NCBI RefSeq assembly: GCF_016901135.1
Contig: NZ_JAFEVL010000003.1
Span: 124,001 to 188,000, forward strand
Source of the DNA: Martinezella lusitana
GTDB taxonomy: Bacteria > Pseudomonadota > Alphaproteobacteria > Rhizobiales > Rhizobiaceae
Direction of reading: 5' to 3'
Length of the DNA: 64,000 nt
The notes beneath the pieces were generated by a model that saw nothing but the letters and a program-made list of their open reading frames with translations, had not been told where the DNA came from and made no database searches. The translations under genes and the position numbers were made by a program. Every line of letters begins with the position of its first letter. Position 1 is the first letter of the stretch. Below are positions 51,010 to 60,434 of the stretch, piece after piece.

Positions 51010-52110
51010 ATGCCCAGTGTCTCGTTTGAACATATCGTCAAGAAATACGGTGAGCTCATCGTGCTCGACGATTTGAATCTGTCGATCGAGGATGGTGACT
51101 TCCTTGTTCTGCTCGGCCCCTCGGGCTGCGGCAAGACCACGCTCCTCAATCTGCTTGCCGGCCTCAACGACGTCTCAAGCGGCCAGATTCTGATCGGCTC
51201 GCGCGATGTCACCGATCTCGACCCGAAGGATCGCGGCCTCGCCATGGTCTTCCAATCCTATGCGCTTTACCCAACCAAGACGGTGCGAGGAAACCTGAAG
51301 TTCGGGCTGTCCGCCAGCCGCCTTTCGAAGGAAGAGGCGGAGAAGCGGATTGCCTGGGCGGCCGACATGCTGCAACTCGGGGCACTGATGGATCGCAAAC
51401 CGGCGCAACTCTCCGGCGGACAACGCCAGCGCGTCGCCATCGGCCGTGCGCTCGTCAAGCACGCCGGCGTGCTCCTCTTCGACGAACCGCTTTCCAATCT
51501 CGATGCCAAGTTGCGCACCGAAATGCGGATGGAGATCAAGAAGCTGCATGAAGAGCTCAATCCGACCGTTGTCTATGTGACCCACGACCAGATCGAAGCC
51601 ATGACGATGGCGACGAAGATCGCCATCATGAACGGCGGCGAGATCCAGCAATTCGGATCCCCGGATGAGGTCTATGAAAAGCCCGCCAATCTCTTCGTTG
51701 CTGGCTTCATCGGATCGCCGGCGATGAACCTGTTCAATGTGGATATCGGAGCCGCAAATGGAGAGGTTGTCGGTACCTTCTCGACGGGGGAAACGATCAC
51801 CCTTTCGGACTACCCGTTCGAAAAGCCGCCGCAACCGGGATCCAAAGCAGTCGTCGGCCTGCGGCCGGAGCATTTCGCCAGGCCAGAGGAAAAATCGAGC
51901 GAAAACGCGTTTGCGATCGAAGTGCCGGTGCGCGCGGTCGAGCGCACAGGCTCGGATGCCATCCTGTCGTTGAATTTTGCCGGCGGGTTGCTGGCCGTCC
52001 GCGCCGAGCCCGATCGCGCGGCCGGTATGAAAGCCGGGCAAATGGTCTCCGTCCGCTATCCGAAAACCAAGATCAATCTCTTCGATGCCCGGACCGGGCA
52101 GCGCATGTAA
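51010..52110 (+). CDS. Sugar ABC transporter ATP-binding protein (UgpC/MalK-like)
   Basis: A 366-residue ATPase. Walker A GPSGCGKTT (about residues 37-45), signature LSGGQRQRVAIGRAL, Walker B LLFDEPLSNLD and VTHDQIEAMTM are all present. The C-terminal MalK-type OB domain includes VVGLRPEHFARPEE. GGAGGACCGC precedes the ATG. It powers import through the two permeases upstream. Confidence 0.94.
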   Translation: MPSVSFEHIVKKYGELIVLDDLNLSIEDGDFLVLLGPSGCGKTTLLNLLAGLNDVSSGQILIGSRDVTDLDPKDRGLAMVFQSYALYPTKTVRGNLKFGLSASRLSKEEAEKRIAWAADMLQLGALMDRKPAQLSGGQRQRVAIGRALVKHAGVLLFDEPLSNLDAKLRTEMRMEIKKLHEELNPTVVYVTHDQIEAMTMATKIAIMNGGEIQQFGSPDEVYEKPANLFVAGFIGSPAMNLFNVDIGAANGEVVGTFSTGETITLSDYPFEKPPQPGSKAVVGLRPEHFARPEEKSSENAFAIEVPVRAVERTGSDAILSLNFAGGLLAVRAEPDRAAGMKAGQMVSVRYPKTKINLFDARTGQRM

Positions 52111-52142
52111 CGTCCTTGTCATTTTTCATTGGGAGGAAAGAT

Positions 52143-53390
52143 ATGTTCAAGACGCTGAAGTTAGGCATCGGTGCCGGGCTGGTGGCTGGCATCATGGTGG
52201 CATCCGCCTCGGCTGAGGATCTCGTGATCTACCAGGATTGGTCCTCGCCGGCGGAAGTGGCCGCGCTGAATGTCCTCAAAAAGGCGGCGGCGGCGAAGGG
52301 GATCAACTGGATCGACATCAGCATCCCTCATGATACCGGCTCGAACGTCAATCTTCTCAATCTCGTGACCGGCGGCAACCCGCCCAACGTCTTTGTCGAG
52401 AACAGTCCTGGTGTCTATCGAGACCTGACGAAGATGGGTCTTGGCCATCCGCTGACCCAACTCTTCACATCCATCGGCGCTGCCGATCATTTTCCTGCCT
52501 CTGTGAAGAAATCAATCACGGTCGACGGCGAACTGATGAAGATCCCACTCGGCATACAGATGGACGGAATGGTCTATTACAACATGGATGTGGCCAAGAA
52601 GGCCGGTGTCGACCCGACCAAATGGGATTCGCTGGACGCGATGTTTGCAGACTTCCCGAAGATCAAGCAGGCCGGCTTCGTGCCCCTGGCGCTTGGCGCA
52701 CAACAATGGCAGGTCGGCTACCTCATGCATGCCCTGGTCGCCACGCTCGGTGGCCAGGATGTCTACATGAAGGTCTATGGCGAGAAGCCGGATCGCGCGG
52801 CCCTGGATTCGCCCGCCATGCGCGATGTCTTCACCTGGCTGCGCAAGTTTCAGCAGGCCGCCGATTCCGGTTCGGTCAATCGCGATTGGAACATGACCAC
52901 CAATACGGTGATCACGGGCAAAGCCCTGATGCAGATCCATGGCGACTGGATGAAGGGCGAATGGGTTGCCGCCGGCAAGCGCGCGAACCAGGATTTTGGC
53001 TGCATCCCGATCCCGGGCGCCAAAGCCTATGCCGTCAGCGTCGATTCCTGGGGCATCCTCGGCAAACAATCGCCGGCCAAGGATAAGGCCGAGCTGGACT
53101 TTGCCGCGACGATCGTCGACCCAACGGTCAATACGGACTTCGCGGTCGCTAAGGGGTCGACACCCATCCGTAACGATGTAGACGCCTCGAAGCTGGATAG
53201 CTGCTCCCAGGAAGTCCTGACAATGCTGAAGGACCCGGACAAGCAGGTTCAGAACCCGCATTCGATGACCGATGCCGACTGGCTGGCAGCCACCTGGGAA
53301 GTCGCCTTCAATTTCTGGAGCGACCCTTCCATGTCGGTCGACGATGCCATCAAGCAGCTCCAATCCGGCTACGACACCATCGTGCAATGA
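52143..53390 (+). CDS. Sugar ABC transporter substrate-binding protein
   Basis: A 415-residue periplasmic protein of the CUT1 (family 1 extracellular) type. The signal peptide is MFKTLKLGIGAGLVAGIMVA with cleavage after ASA. The mature part has VTGGNPPNVFVENSPGVYRD and MQIHGDWMKGEW, typical of glycerol-3-phosphate or oligosaccharide binders. GGGAGGAAAGAT precedes the ATG at 52143. It is last of the four transporter genes. The neighbouring dehydratase and isomerase suggest a sugar, glycoside or sugar-acid ligand. Confidence 0.92.
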   Translation: MFKTLKLGIGAGLVAGIMVASASAEDLVIYQDWSSPAEVAALNVLKKAAAAKGINWIDISIPHDTGSNVNLLNLVTGGNPPNVFVENSPGVYRDLTKMGLGHPLTQLFTSIGAADHFPASVKKSITVDGELMKIPLGIQMDGMVYYNMDVAKKAGVDPTKWDSLDAMFADFPKIKQAGFVPLALGAQQWQVGYLMHALVATLGGQDVYMKVYGEKPDRAALDSPAMRDVFTWLRKFQQAADSGSVNRDWNMTTNTVITGKALMQIHGDWMKGEWVAAGKRANQDFGCIPIPGAKAYAVSVDSWGILGKQSPAKDKAELDFAATIVDPTVNTDFAVAKGSTPIRNDVDASKLDSCSQEVLTMLKDPDKQVQNPHSMTDADWLAATWEVAFNFWSDPSMSVDDAIKQLQSGYDTIVQ

Positions 53391-53466
53391 GCCTTCCAGG
53401 ACTGCCGATCGCGGCCCGACAAAGGTCGGGTCGCAAAACCGCCTCCAAGACTGAAAGGTATTCCCA

Positions 53467-53946
53467 ATGACAACGTCCCTGCTCGATGAAGATCGGGTCT
53501 TCCAAATCTGCTTTGTGACCGACGATGTGCAGAAATCCGCAAAATGGTTCTCCGACTTGACCGGCAAGCCAATTCCGCCGGAGGGCAAGGCAGCCGATCC
53601 GGAGGAGGCCAAGGCAATCTATAACGGCATGCCGGCTGCCGTTGGCTGCCGCATCATCATGTTTGAATTCGGCAATATCGATTTCGAATTCCTACAGCCC
53701 GGGCCGGAAAAAAGCGCCTGGCGCGATCTGCTAGAGGCCAAGGGGCCTGGCTGCCACCACATCGCGTTCAAGACACGCAACCTGACGAAGAGAAATGCCT
53801 TTTTGGAAGCGCAGGGACACAAGCTTCTGCAGCGCGGCGAATTCCAAGGCGGCCATGGCCGATATGCCTATTACGATACGATGCCGCAGCTCGGCGCCCT
53901 GGTCGAGCTTCTCGAATTCGATGCCGACAAGGAGCCGCAGCCCTGA
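53467..53946 (+). CDS. VOC family protein
   Basis: A 159-residue glyoxalase-fold protein. FQICFVTDDVQKSAKWFSDL opens the first half, GPGCHHIAFKTRNLTKRNAF contains a metal-ligand histidine of the second, and LGALVELLEF supplies the final glutamate. It resembles the methylmalonyl-CoA epimerase/glyoxalase group rather than the VOC protein at 47568. It lies 76 bases after the binding protein and 58 before the isomerase, so it is probably an epimerase or lyase of the same pathway. The exact reaction is unknown. Confidence 0.83.
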   Translation: MTTSLLDEDRVFQICFVTDDVQKSAKWFSDLTGKPIPPEGKAADPEEAKAIYNGMPAAVGCRIIMFEFGNIDFEFLQPGPEKSAWRDLLEAKGPGCHHIAFKTRNLTKRNAFLEAQGHKLLQRGEFQGGHGRYAYYDTMPQLGALVELLEFDADKEPQP

Positions 53947-54004
53947 CCGAACGATCGAGCGTCCTCGAAGACTCGCACTCGGTCGCCAATGAAAGCCGTA
54001 TCCG

Positions 54005-54760
54005 ATGAGCTATAAGATTGCCTATCAACTCTATTCGTCGCGCAATTTTCCACCGCTTGCCGCTCAGCTTCCGATCTTAAAGGGCATGGGCTATGACGCG
54101 ATCGAGCCTTGGCTGCCTGCCTATGAGGCCGATCCCGTTCTTTTCCGCCGGCAGCTGAACGATGCGGGCCTCGCCTGCTATGGCTTCCATATGCCACTGG
54201 CCGGCCTTGTGAACGAGCCCAATCGTTACCTCGATATCGCCGAAACACTTGGCGCCACCTACCTTATCCCGCCCTTCGTGCCGAAGGAGGAAAGGCAGGA
54301 AACGACCGATTTCTGGAAAGGAATCGGCGGAAAGCTGGCGGCAGGAGCTGACAGAGCCGGAACACGCGGTCTCAAGGTCGTTTGGCACAATCACGATTTC
54401 GAATATTTCCCCCTGCCCGACGGCTCCCGGCCGATCGATCACATTCTCGGACAAAGCGACGCGGTTCTCTTCGAAATCGACTGCGGCTGGATCACCCGCG
54501 CAGGCGCGGACCCAGCTTCCGAACTTCAGCACTATGCCGACCGCATCGCATGCATCCAGGTGAAGGATACGGCACCCTCTGGAACGGTCGAGGATGACGG
54601 CTGGACTGCGACCGGCGACGGCATTATCGACTGGCAGGCGCTCGTGCCGCTATTTCGGAAGACCTCCGCCGACCACATCGTGACCGAGCATGACAATCCT
54701 TCCGACTGGGAACGCTTCGCGCGCCGATCGATTGACTATCTCCGGGTTCTTGGGTTGTAG
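54005..54760 (+). CDS. Sugar phosphate isomerase/epimerase family protein (xylose isomerase-like TIM barrel)
   Basis: A 251-residue TIM-barrel protein of the IolE/Hyi-like group. KIAYQLYSSRNFPPLAAQLP starts the barrel; metal-site residues are suggested by WHNHDFEYFPL, FEIDCGWITRAG and IVTEHDNPSDWERFARRS. This family isomerises or epimerises keto sugars or inososes. It is followed after five bases by the dehydratase gene. Confidence 0.88.
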   Translation: MSYKIAYQLYSSRNFPPLAAQLPILKGMGYDAIEPWLPAYEADPVLFRRQLNDAGLACYGFHMPLAGLVNEPNRYLDIAETLGATYLIPPFVPKEERQETTDFWKGIGGKLAAGADRAGTRGLKVVWHNHDFEYFPLPDGSRPIDHILGQSDAVLFEIDCGWITRAGADPASELQHYADRIACIQVKDTAPSGTVEDDGWTATGDGIIDWQALVPLFRKTSADHIVTEHDNPSDWERFARRSIDYLRVLGL

Positions 54761-54765
54761 CGGTC

Positions 54766-55962
54766 ATGAAGATCGTCGACATCAAATGTGCAGTCATCGG
54801 ACGCAGCCCAGTTCTCCGGATCATCACCGACCAGGGCGTTGATGGATACGCCCAGGCGGAAACCTGGAAACCGTTCCTCAAGCCACATATCTTAAGTTTT
54901 CGCGACAACCTGATCGGTTGCGACCCGACAGACGTCGAACGCACGATGATGAAGATCCGCCAGCGCGGCGGCTTCAAGCCCTGGGGCGCGGCCGTCAGCA
55001 CGATCGAAATGGCGCTGTGGGATATTGCCGGCAAGGCGGCCGGCGTACCGGTCTACAAGCTGCTCGGTGGAAAGGTCCGCGACCGGGTCCGCGTCTACAA
55101 TGGTGCAGTCCGCCTTCCCCTTACCGGCTATGGCCCGGAAGACTATGCTGAAAATACCAGGGCCATGGTGGAGAGTGCCGAAGGCTTTACTATTATCAAG
55201 CAGCCGATCGGCTTCCACAGCCCGATGGCCCGGACCATTCCGGACTTCTTCTATGGCGACCCGGAAGCCGGCAAAGTCCATGGAACCCACGATCGCGGCA
55301 TGCTGACGGAACGCGGCCTGAAGCATCTGGTCGAATGCGTTGCCGCCATGAAGGACGTGACGGGGGATCGCGTCGGACTGGCGCTCGATTGCGGCCCGGG
55401 TTTCACCCTTCCCGACGCCATCCGCTTTGCCCGCGCTGTCGAACCCTTCAATCTCGTCTGGCTCGAGGACCTGTTGACCGGCGATTATTCGCCTTTCGTC
55501 AATCCGGATATTTATCGCGACCTTACGATCTCGACGACGACGCCGATCCATACCGGCGAGCAGATCTATCTCCGGCAAAACTTCAAGCCGCTGATCGAAG
55601 GCAAATGCGTCAATATTATCGGCCCCGATCCGGGCGATATCGGTGGCATCGCCGAGCTCAAATGGGTTGCCGAACATGCCGATCTCCATGGCGTGTTGAT
55701 GGCGCCACACGGTACGGCCAATGGCCTGCTCGGTCTTGCCGCGCTGGTCCAGGTCTCGGCTGTTCTGCCGCACAACTTCATTGCCTTCGAATACCCGGTT
55801 GGCGATCCCGACTGGTGGTACGAGATCGTCGAGGGGCTACCGCATCCCGTCGTTCAAGATGGACATATCAGGGTCTGGGACAGGCCGGGAATGGGCGTCA
55901 GCCTGATCCCTGAGAAGGCGAGCCGCTATCTGGCACCCGAGGATGCCGACTTCTTCCGCTAA
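54766..55962 (+). CDS. Mandelate racemase/muconate lactonizing enzyme family protein (enolase superfamily)
   Basis: A 398-residue enolase-superfamily enzyme, probably a sugar-acid dehydratase. The capping domain includes AAVSTIEMALWDIAGKAAG. The barrel has metal ligands in LALDCGPG (Asp), LVWLEDLL (Glu) and HTGEQIYL (Glu), with the late APHGTANG histidine. The usual KxK catalytic element is replaced by FTIIKQPIGFH, with a long insertion after it (about residues 145-185). Products of this family are 2-keto-3-deoxy acids. No KDG kinase or aldolase follows, so the pathway is incomplete here. Confidence 0.87.
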   Translation: MKIVDIKCAVIGRSPVLRIITDQGVDGYAQAETWKPFLKPHILSFRDNLIGCDPTDVERTMMKIRQRGGFKPWGAAVSTIEMALWDIAGKAAGVPVYKLLGGKVRDRVRVYNGAVRLPLTGYGPEDYAENTRAMVESAEGFTIIKQPIGFHSPMARTIPDFFYGDPEAGKVHGTHDRGMLTERGLKHLVECVAAMKDVTGDRVGLALDCGPGFTLPDAIRFARAVEPFNLVWLEDLLTGDYSPFVNPDIYRDLTISTTTPIHTGEQIYLRQNFKPLIEGKCVNIIGPDPGDIGGIAELKWVAEHADLHGVLMAPHGTANGLLGLAALVQVSAVLPHNFIAFEYPVGDPDWWYEIVEGLPHPVVQDGHIRVWDRPGMGVSLIPEKASRYLAPEDADFFR

Positions 55963-55988
55963 AGCATGAACACGATGAGGGATTTCCC

Positions 55989-56816
55989 ATGACAAGCGAA
56001 CTGGCAATCTACGACTTGGAAGGCGGCGCGGTGACGACCGTCTTGACGACACCGGAGCTGATCGAAGCGCCGAATTGGACGCCCGACGGCAAATGGCTCG
56101 TGATCAACGGCGGCGGCAGGCTATTTCGCGTCGATCCCCACGCGCCCGAAATGATCGAGATCGACACCGGCTTTGCCAAGGACATCAACAATGACCACGG
56201 CATTTCGCCCGATGGAACATTGATCGTCATCAGCGATTCTACGGAGGCAGGATCGAGCGCCATCTATTCCCTCCCCTTCGCCGGCGGCACGCCTCAACGG
56301 ATTATTGAGAAGGTGCCGTCCTACTGGCACGGCTGGTCGCCAGACGGCAAAACGATCGCCTATGTCGCCAACCGCAATGGCACCTACCAGGTGTACACCT
56401 GCCCGATCACAGGCGGCGCCGAAACGCAAGTCACCTCAGCCTTCGATCATTGCGATGGCCCGGACTTCACGCCGGACGGCCGATGGATCTGGCTCAACGG
56501 CGAAAAGAACGGCGAGGTTGCCCTGTGGCGCATCAGGCCCGATGGCAGCGACGCGCAGAAAATGACCGAAGACGAGCGCGTCAACTGGTTTCCCCACCCC
56601 TCGCCCGATGGACGCCATATCCTCTACGTCGCGTATGAACATGGGGTCAAAGGTCACCCTCGCGACCACGAAGTGGAGCTGCGTATGATGCCTGCGGAAG
56701 GTGGACCGGCAAGGACATTGCTCCATCTCTTCGGCGGACAGGGCACGATCAATGTCCCCTGCTGGGCGCCGGACAGCAGACGATTCGCTTTCGTCCGCTT
56801 CCACAAGGCGGCATAG
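55989..56816 (+). CDS. TolB-like beta-propeller protein (PD40 repeats)
   Basis: A 275-residue protein built of WD40-like/PD40 blades: repeated PDGKW/PDGR motifs such as NWTPDGKWLVINGGGRLFR, HGWSPDGKTIAYVANRNG and FTPDGRWIWLNGEKNG. No signal peptide is visible, so unlike TolB it is probably cytoplasmic. It starts 26 bases after the dehydratase stop and closes the operon. Similar proteins accompany sugar or uronate catabolism genes (oligogalacturonide lyase-like fold), where the propeller may be catalytic. Confidence 0.82.
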   Translation: MTSELAIYDLEGGAVTTVLTTPELIEAPNWTPDGKWLVINGGGRLFRVDPHAPEMIEIDTGFAKDINNDHGISPDGTLIVISDSTEAGSSAIYSLPFAGGTPQRIIEKVPSYWHGWSPDGKTIAYVANRNGTYQVYTCPITGGAETQVTSAFDHCDGPDFTPDGRWIWLNGEKNGEVALWRIRPDGSDAQKMTEDERVNWFPHPSPDGRHILYVAYEHGVKGHPRDHEVELRMMPAEGGPARTLLHLFGGQGTINVPCWAPDSRRFAFVRFHKAA

Positions 56817-57251
56817 AGCAGCCCTGGCATTCCATGTCGGCAACTCATATCGCGCGGTTGGAATGACCATCAATCAGCAGCGAACATCGGCACCGTGATG
56901 TAGAACAGCGATTGGTCTGAATTCGAGGCCGCATGCCACCAGCACGGTGTGGCCGGGCTGGTGGCGATGGTAGCCGATCATATCGACGGGGCCACCGCAT
57001 CTGCTATGTCAAAGCTCACGATTTCGGCCCTCCCCCTCAAATCTACGCGGCAACAGAAAAGCTCAGCCCGCCGGTGATCACGTTAGTCGATGCGAACCCT
57101 CTTCGCTAAGGGGCAGGTAATTCCTGGCCTGATCGGCAATCCGAATATTCCATCGGCACACTGGTTGCGGCGCCATTCCTGGCGCGTCGCAAGCAGCTCT
57201 TGCCGAAGCAGCTTTGTCGGAGCAGATTGCGGCGACAACGGAGATACATGC
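56817..57251. other. Intergenic region before the glucoamylase gene
   Basis: About 435 bases with no supportable gene. The open frame upstream of the glucoamylase (57090-57251) codes for an implausible stretch without ribosome binding site. No repeats or terminator with a clear T-tract were seen; the promoter of the next gene should lie in the second half. Confidence 0.45.
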
Positions 57252-59675
57252 ATGACACAGGACGATGCTTCAGGCTCTAACGTGGGCGCTATCGCGCCTC
57301 GCTGGACATCCAGCGCGAAGAGCGGTGTTGGCACGGCGCTCTCATCGGCGTGCCGCATATGGTTCACGCTCAGCCACGGCATCCTCAACGAAGTCTATTT
57401 TCCGCGCGTCGATTGCGCCTGTACGCGCGACCTTGGCCTGATCGTCACCGGTCCGGACGGCTATTTTTCCGAGGAAAAGCGCGATACCGAAAGCATTGTT
57501 ACGACGATAGAGGACGGCGTTCCGGCCTATCGGCTCGTCAACACGGCACTTGATGGGCGCTACCGGATCGTCAAGCGCATCATCGTCGATCCGGTGCGCA
57601 ACAGCTTACTTCAGCAAATATCCTTCGAAGCGTTGCAAGGGTCGGTCCACGACTATCGCCTCTATGTGCTTGCCGCCCCGCATCTGGTCAATGCCGGCAG
57701 CGGCAACACCGGCTGGGTTGGCGATTACAAGGGCACGCCGATGCTCTTTGCGACGGGCAAAGGTGGTATCTCGCTGGCGCTAGCCGTTAGCGACGGATGG
57801 CGGACGGCGTCCGCCGGCTATGTCGGCATTTCCGACGGATGGCGTCAGTTGCAGGATGCCGGCCAATTGGACCCGCGCGTCACTCATGCCGCTAACGGCA
57901 ACGTCGCGCTAACAGGCGAAATCGATCTTGCGGCCGGCAGCGACACCTTCCTTCTGTCGCTTGGCTTCGGAAACCGTCCCGAGGAGGCGGGCTACAACGC
58001 GCTTGCCAGCCTGCAGGCCGGCTACGAGGATGCCGAGCGTTCCTACGTCGCCGACTGGCGGACATGGCAGAGCACTCTATTACCGCTGGATGAACCGAGA
58101 GCGCCGCCGCCCGAGGTCAATCGCTACCGGATATCGACGGCCGTTCTTGCCACGCACCGGCCTTTGTCCTTCGAGGGGCCGGCCGTCGCCTCACTGTCTA
58201 TCCCGTGGGGCTTTGCCAAGGGCGATGAGGATCTCGGAGGCTATCATCTGGTCTGGCCACGCGATCTCGTCGAGACGGCCGGCGGCTTCCTTGCGGCTGG
58301 CGCCCCGCAGGATGCGCTCCGTATCCTTGCCTATCTTCGGACGATCCAGGAGGCAGACGGGCACTGGCCACAGAACGCCTGGCTCGACGGTGTGCCCTAC
58401 TGGACCGGCATACAGATGGATGAATGCGCCTTTCCGATCCTGCTGGCCGACGCGCTGCGCCGCGAAGGAGCGCTCACCGGCGATGCGCTCTTGTCCTATG
58501 TTTCGATGGTCGAACGAGCGGCGCGCTATGTCGTCGTGAACGGTCCGGTAACGGGTGAGGACCGCTGGGAGGAGGATGGCGGCTTCTCTCCCTTCACGCT
58601 TGCTGTCGAGATCGCCGCGCTGCTCGCCGCTGCCGACATTCTGGAGATTGCCGGCCAAAACCACAATGCCGAATATCTCAGGCAAACGGCCGATGCCTGG
58701 AATGACCAGATCGAGCGCTGGACCTATGTCGGCGCCGATGCCGCTAGTGCCGGTCTTGGGGTCAAGGGCTATTATGTACGCATCGCCCCACCCGAGATCG
58801 CCGACGGCGCCTCGCCTGCCGATGGTTTCGTGCCAATCAAAAACCGCCCGCTCGCGGAATCGTTTCTGCCGACGGCCCGCGTCGTCAGCCCGGATGCTTT
58901 GGCGCTGGTTAGGTTCGGATTGCGTGCCGCCGACGATCCACGCATCCTTGACACCGTTAGGGTTATCGACGCGCAGCTCAAATGCGATCTGCCGCAAGGT
59001 CCGCTCTGGTATCGCTATACGGGCGACGGCTATGGCGAGCATGCCGACGGCGGCCCATTCGACGGTATCGGCATCGGTCGCCCGTGGCCATTGCTCGCCG
59101 GCGAACGAGCCCATTATGAACTTGCTGCCGGCAGACCGAAAGCAGCCATCGCATTGCTTAGCGCTCTTGAAGGCTCTGCAGGACCGGGCGGGCTACTGCC
59201 CGAGCAAGTATGGGACCAGCCTGACATACCCGAGCGAGGCCTTGTTTTCGGCGAACCGTCCGGCAGTGCGATGCCGCTCGTCTGGGCGCATGCCGAACAC
59301 ATCAAGCTGCTGCGTTCGCTGAGAGACAATGCCGTTTTCGACATGCCGCCACAGGGCGTCGAGCGCTATATCAAAAACAAGACCACCGCGCCTTTCGTGC
59401 TCTGGCGCTTCAACAACAAAACATCGCAGTTTTCTGTCGGCAAGCGTCTCCGGATCGAAGTGATGGCGCGGGCGGTGGTGCGCTGGAGTTCGGATGGTTG
59501 GGAAAGCGCAAGCGATACCACAACCCGCCAAAATGGCTTCGGCATCGATGTTGCGGAGCTTGCGACTGAACGGCTGCCAAAGGGCACGGTGATCGCCTTC
59601 ACCTTCTATTGGCCTGACACCGACCACTGGGAGGGAGAGGATTTCTCAGTCGTCGTGGCTGACGGCGACGCGTAA
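57252..59675 (+). CDS. Glycoside hydrolase family 15 glucoamylase/glucodextranase-like
   Basis: An 807-residue enzyme releasing glucose from the ends of alpha-glucans. An N-terminal beta-sandwich (residues about 20-280, IWFTLSHGILNEVYFPRVD, DLGLIVTGPDGYFSEEKRD) precedes the (alpha/alpha)6 barrel with YHLVWPRDLVETAGGFLAAG, GIQMDECAFPILLADALR and GLVFGEPSGSAMPLVWAHAE. A C-terminal segment (TTAPFVLWRFNNKTSQF) resembles a small beta domain. No signal peptide is visible with the start at 57252, which follows GGAG, so cytoplasmic use on imported or stored glucan is likely. A glucokinase-like gene follows, fitting glucose phosphorylation. Confidence 0.9.
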   Translation: MTQDDASGSNVGAIAPRWTSSAKSGVGTALSSACRIWFTLSHGILNEVYFPRVDCACTRDLGLIVTGPDGYFSEEKRDTESIVTTIEDGVPAYRLVNTALDGRYRIVKRIIVDPVRNSLLQQISFEALQGSVHDYRLYVLAAPHLVNAGSGNTGWVGDYKGTPMLFATGKGGISLALAVSDGWRTASAGYVGISDGWRQLQDAGQLDPRVTHAANGNVALTGEIDLAAGSDTFLLSLGFGNRPEEAGYNALASLQAGYEDAERSYVADWRTWQSTLLPLDEPRAPPPEVNRYRISTAVLATHRPLSFEGPAVASLSIPWGFAKGDEDLGGYHLVWPRDLVETAGGFLAAGAPQDALRILAYLRTIQEADGHWPQNAWLDGVPYWTGIQMDECAFPILLADALRREGALTGDALLSYVSMVERAARYVVVNGPVTGEDRWEEDGGFSPFTLAVEIAALLAAADILEIAGQNHNAEYLRQTADAWNDQIERWTYVGADAASAGLGVKGYYVRIAPPEIADGASPADGFVPIKNRPLAESFLPTARVVSPDALALVRFGLRAADDPRILDTVRVIDAQLKCDLPQGPLWYRYTGDGYGEHADGGPFDGIGIGRPWPLLAGERAHYELAAGRPKAAIALLSALEGSAGPGGLLPEQVWDQPDIPERGLVFGEPSGSAMPLVWAHAEHIKLLRSLRDNAVFDMPPQGVERYIKNKTTAPFVLWRFNNKTSQFSVGKRLRIEVMARAVVRWSSDGWESASDTTTRQNGFGIDVAELATERLPKGTVIAFTFYWPDTDHWEGEDFSVVVADGDA

Positions 59676-59774
59676 ACGTCACTAACAACAAACCTACCGA
59701 AAGGGGAGACGCACCGTGAACGAAAAACCCGAATCTCTCGCGCACACAACGCCGATCGCGCCGAAGGATCTGTC

Positions 59775-60434
59775 GTGCTGGCAATCGATCTTGGCGGTTC
59801 GCATGTCAAAACGCGTCTGAGTTCTGGCAGCGACCGGCGGGCAGCCGTCTCCGGTGTGGCAATGTCCGCGCAAAAGATGGTCGAAGCAGTCAAAGAGCTT
59901 ACCGCCGACTGGCGATACGACGTCATCGGTATGGGATATCCCGGCCCGGTCACCGACAACAGACCGGCAGCGGAGCCGCACAATCTGGGGGCCGGCTGGA
60001 AGGACTTCGATTTTTCAGCCGCTTTCGGCAAGCCTGTCAGGCTCGTCAACGACGCAGTTTTGCAGGCAATCGGCAGCTATGAGGACGGCAACATGCTGTT
60101 TATTGGGCTCGGCACGGGGCTGGGTTCGGCAATGATCGTCAAGCACGTCTGCTTGCCCATGGAACTTGCACATCTGCCCTACAAAAAGGATGAGACGTTC
60201 GAGGACCTCGTCGGCGAGCGTGGCCTCGTGAAATATGGCAAGAAGAAATGGCGCAAGTCGGTCGAGAAGGTCGTCGGCAGGTTGCAAGCGGCACTGCTGC
60301 CGCATGAAACTGTCATTGGTGGCGGCAATGTCGACAAGCTCGAGAAGCTGCCCGACGGCTGCCGCGCCGGCGACAACGAGAATGCATTTCTTGGCGGCTT
60401 TCGCCTATGGAAGGACGAAAGCCTGAGATTTTAG
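59775..60434 (+). CDS. ROK family / polyphosphate glucokinase-like protein
   Basis: A 219-residue sugar kinase with the phosphate-binding loop LAIDLGGSHVKTRLSSG at the N-terminus, the catalytic region PVRLVNDAVLQAIGS and FIGLGTGLGSAMI. It resembles polyphosphate-dependent glucokinases. GTG at 59775 follows AAGGATCTGTC. A stronger site, AAAGGGGAGACGCACC, precedes a GTG at 59716 whose frame codes for a plausible N-terminal tail (MNEKPESLAHTTPIAP) but stops at 59820 in the wrong frame. The original start may therefore have been lost by a one-base change near 59758-59762. The kinase domain itself is intact. Confidence 0.8.
   Translation: MLAIDLGGSHVKTRLSSGSDRRAAVSGVAMSAQKMVEAVKELTADWRYDVIGMGYPGPVTDNRPAAEPHNLGAGWKDFDFSAAFGKPVRLVNDAVLQAIGSYEDGNMLFIGLGTGLGSAMIVKHVCLPMELAHLPYKKDETFEDLVGERGLVKYGKKKWRKSVEKVVGRLQAALLPHETVIGGGNVDKLEKLPDGCRAGDNENAFLGGFRLWKDESLRF

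Noticed and set aside
56880..57090. Possible decayed gene between the beta-propeller and glucoamylase genes
   Set aside because: No frame gives a recognisable protein fragment long enough to support a remnant.
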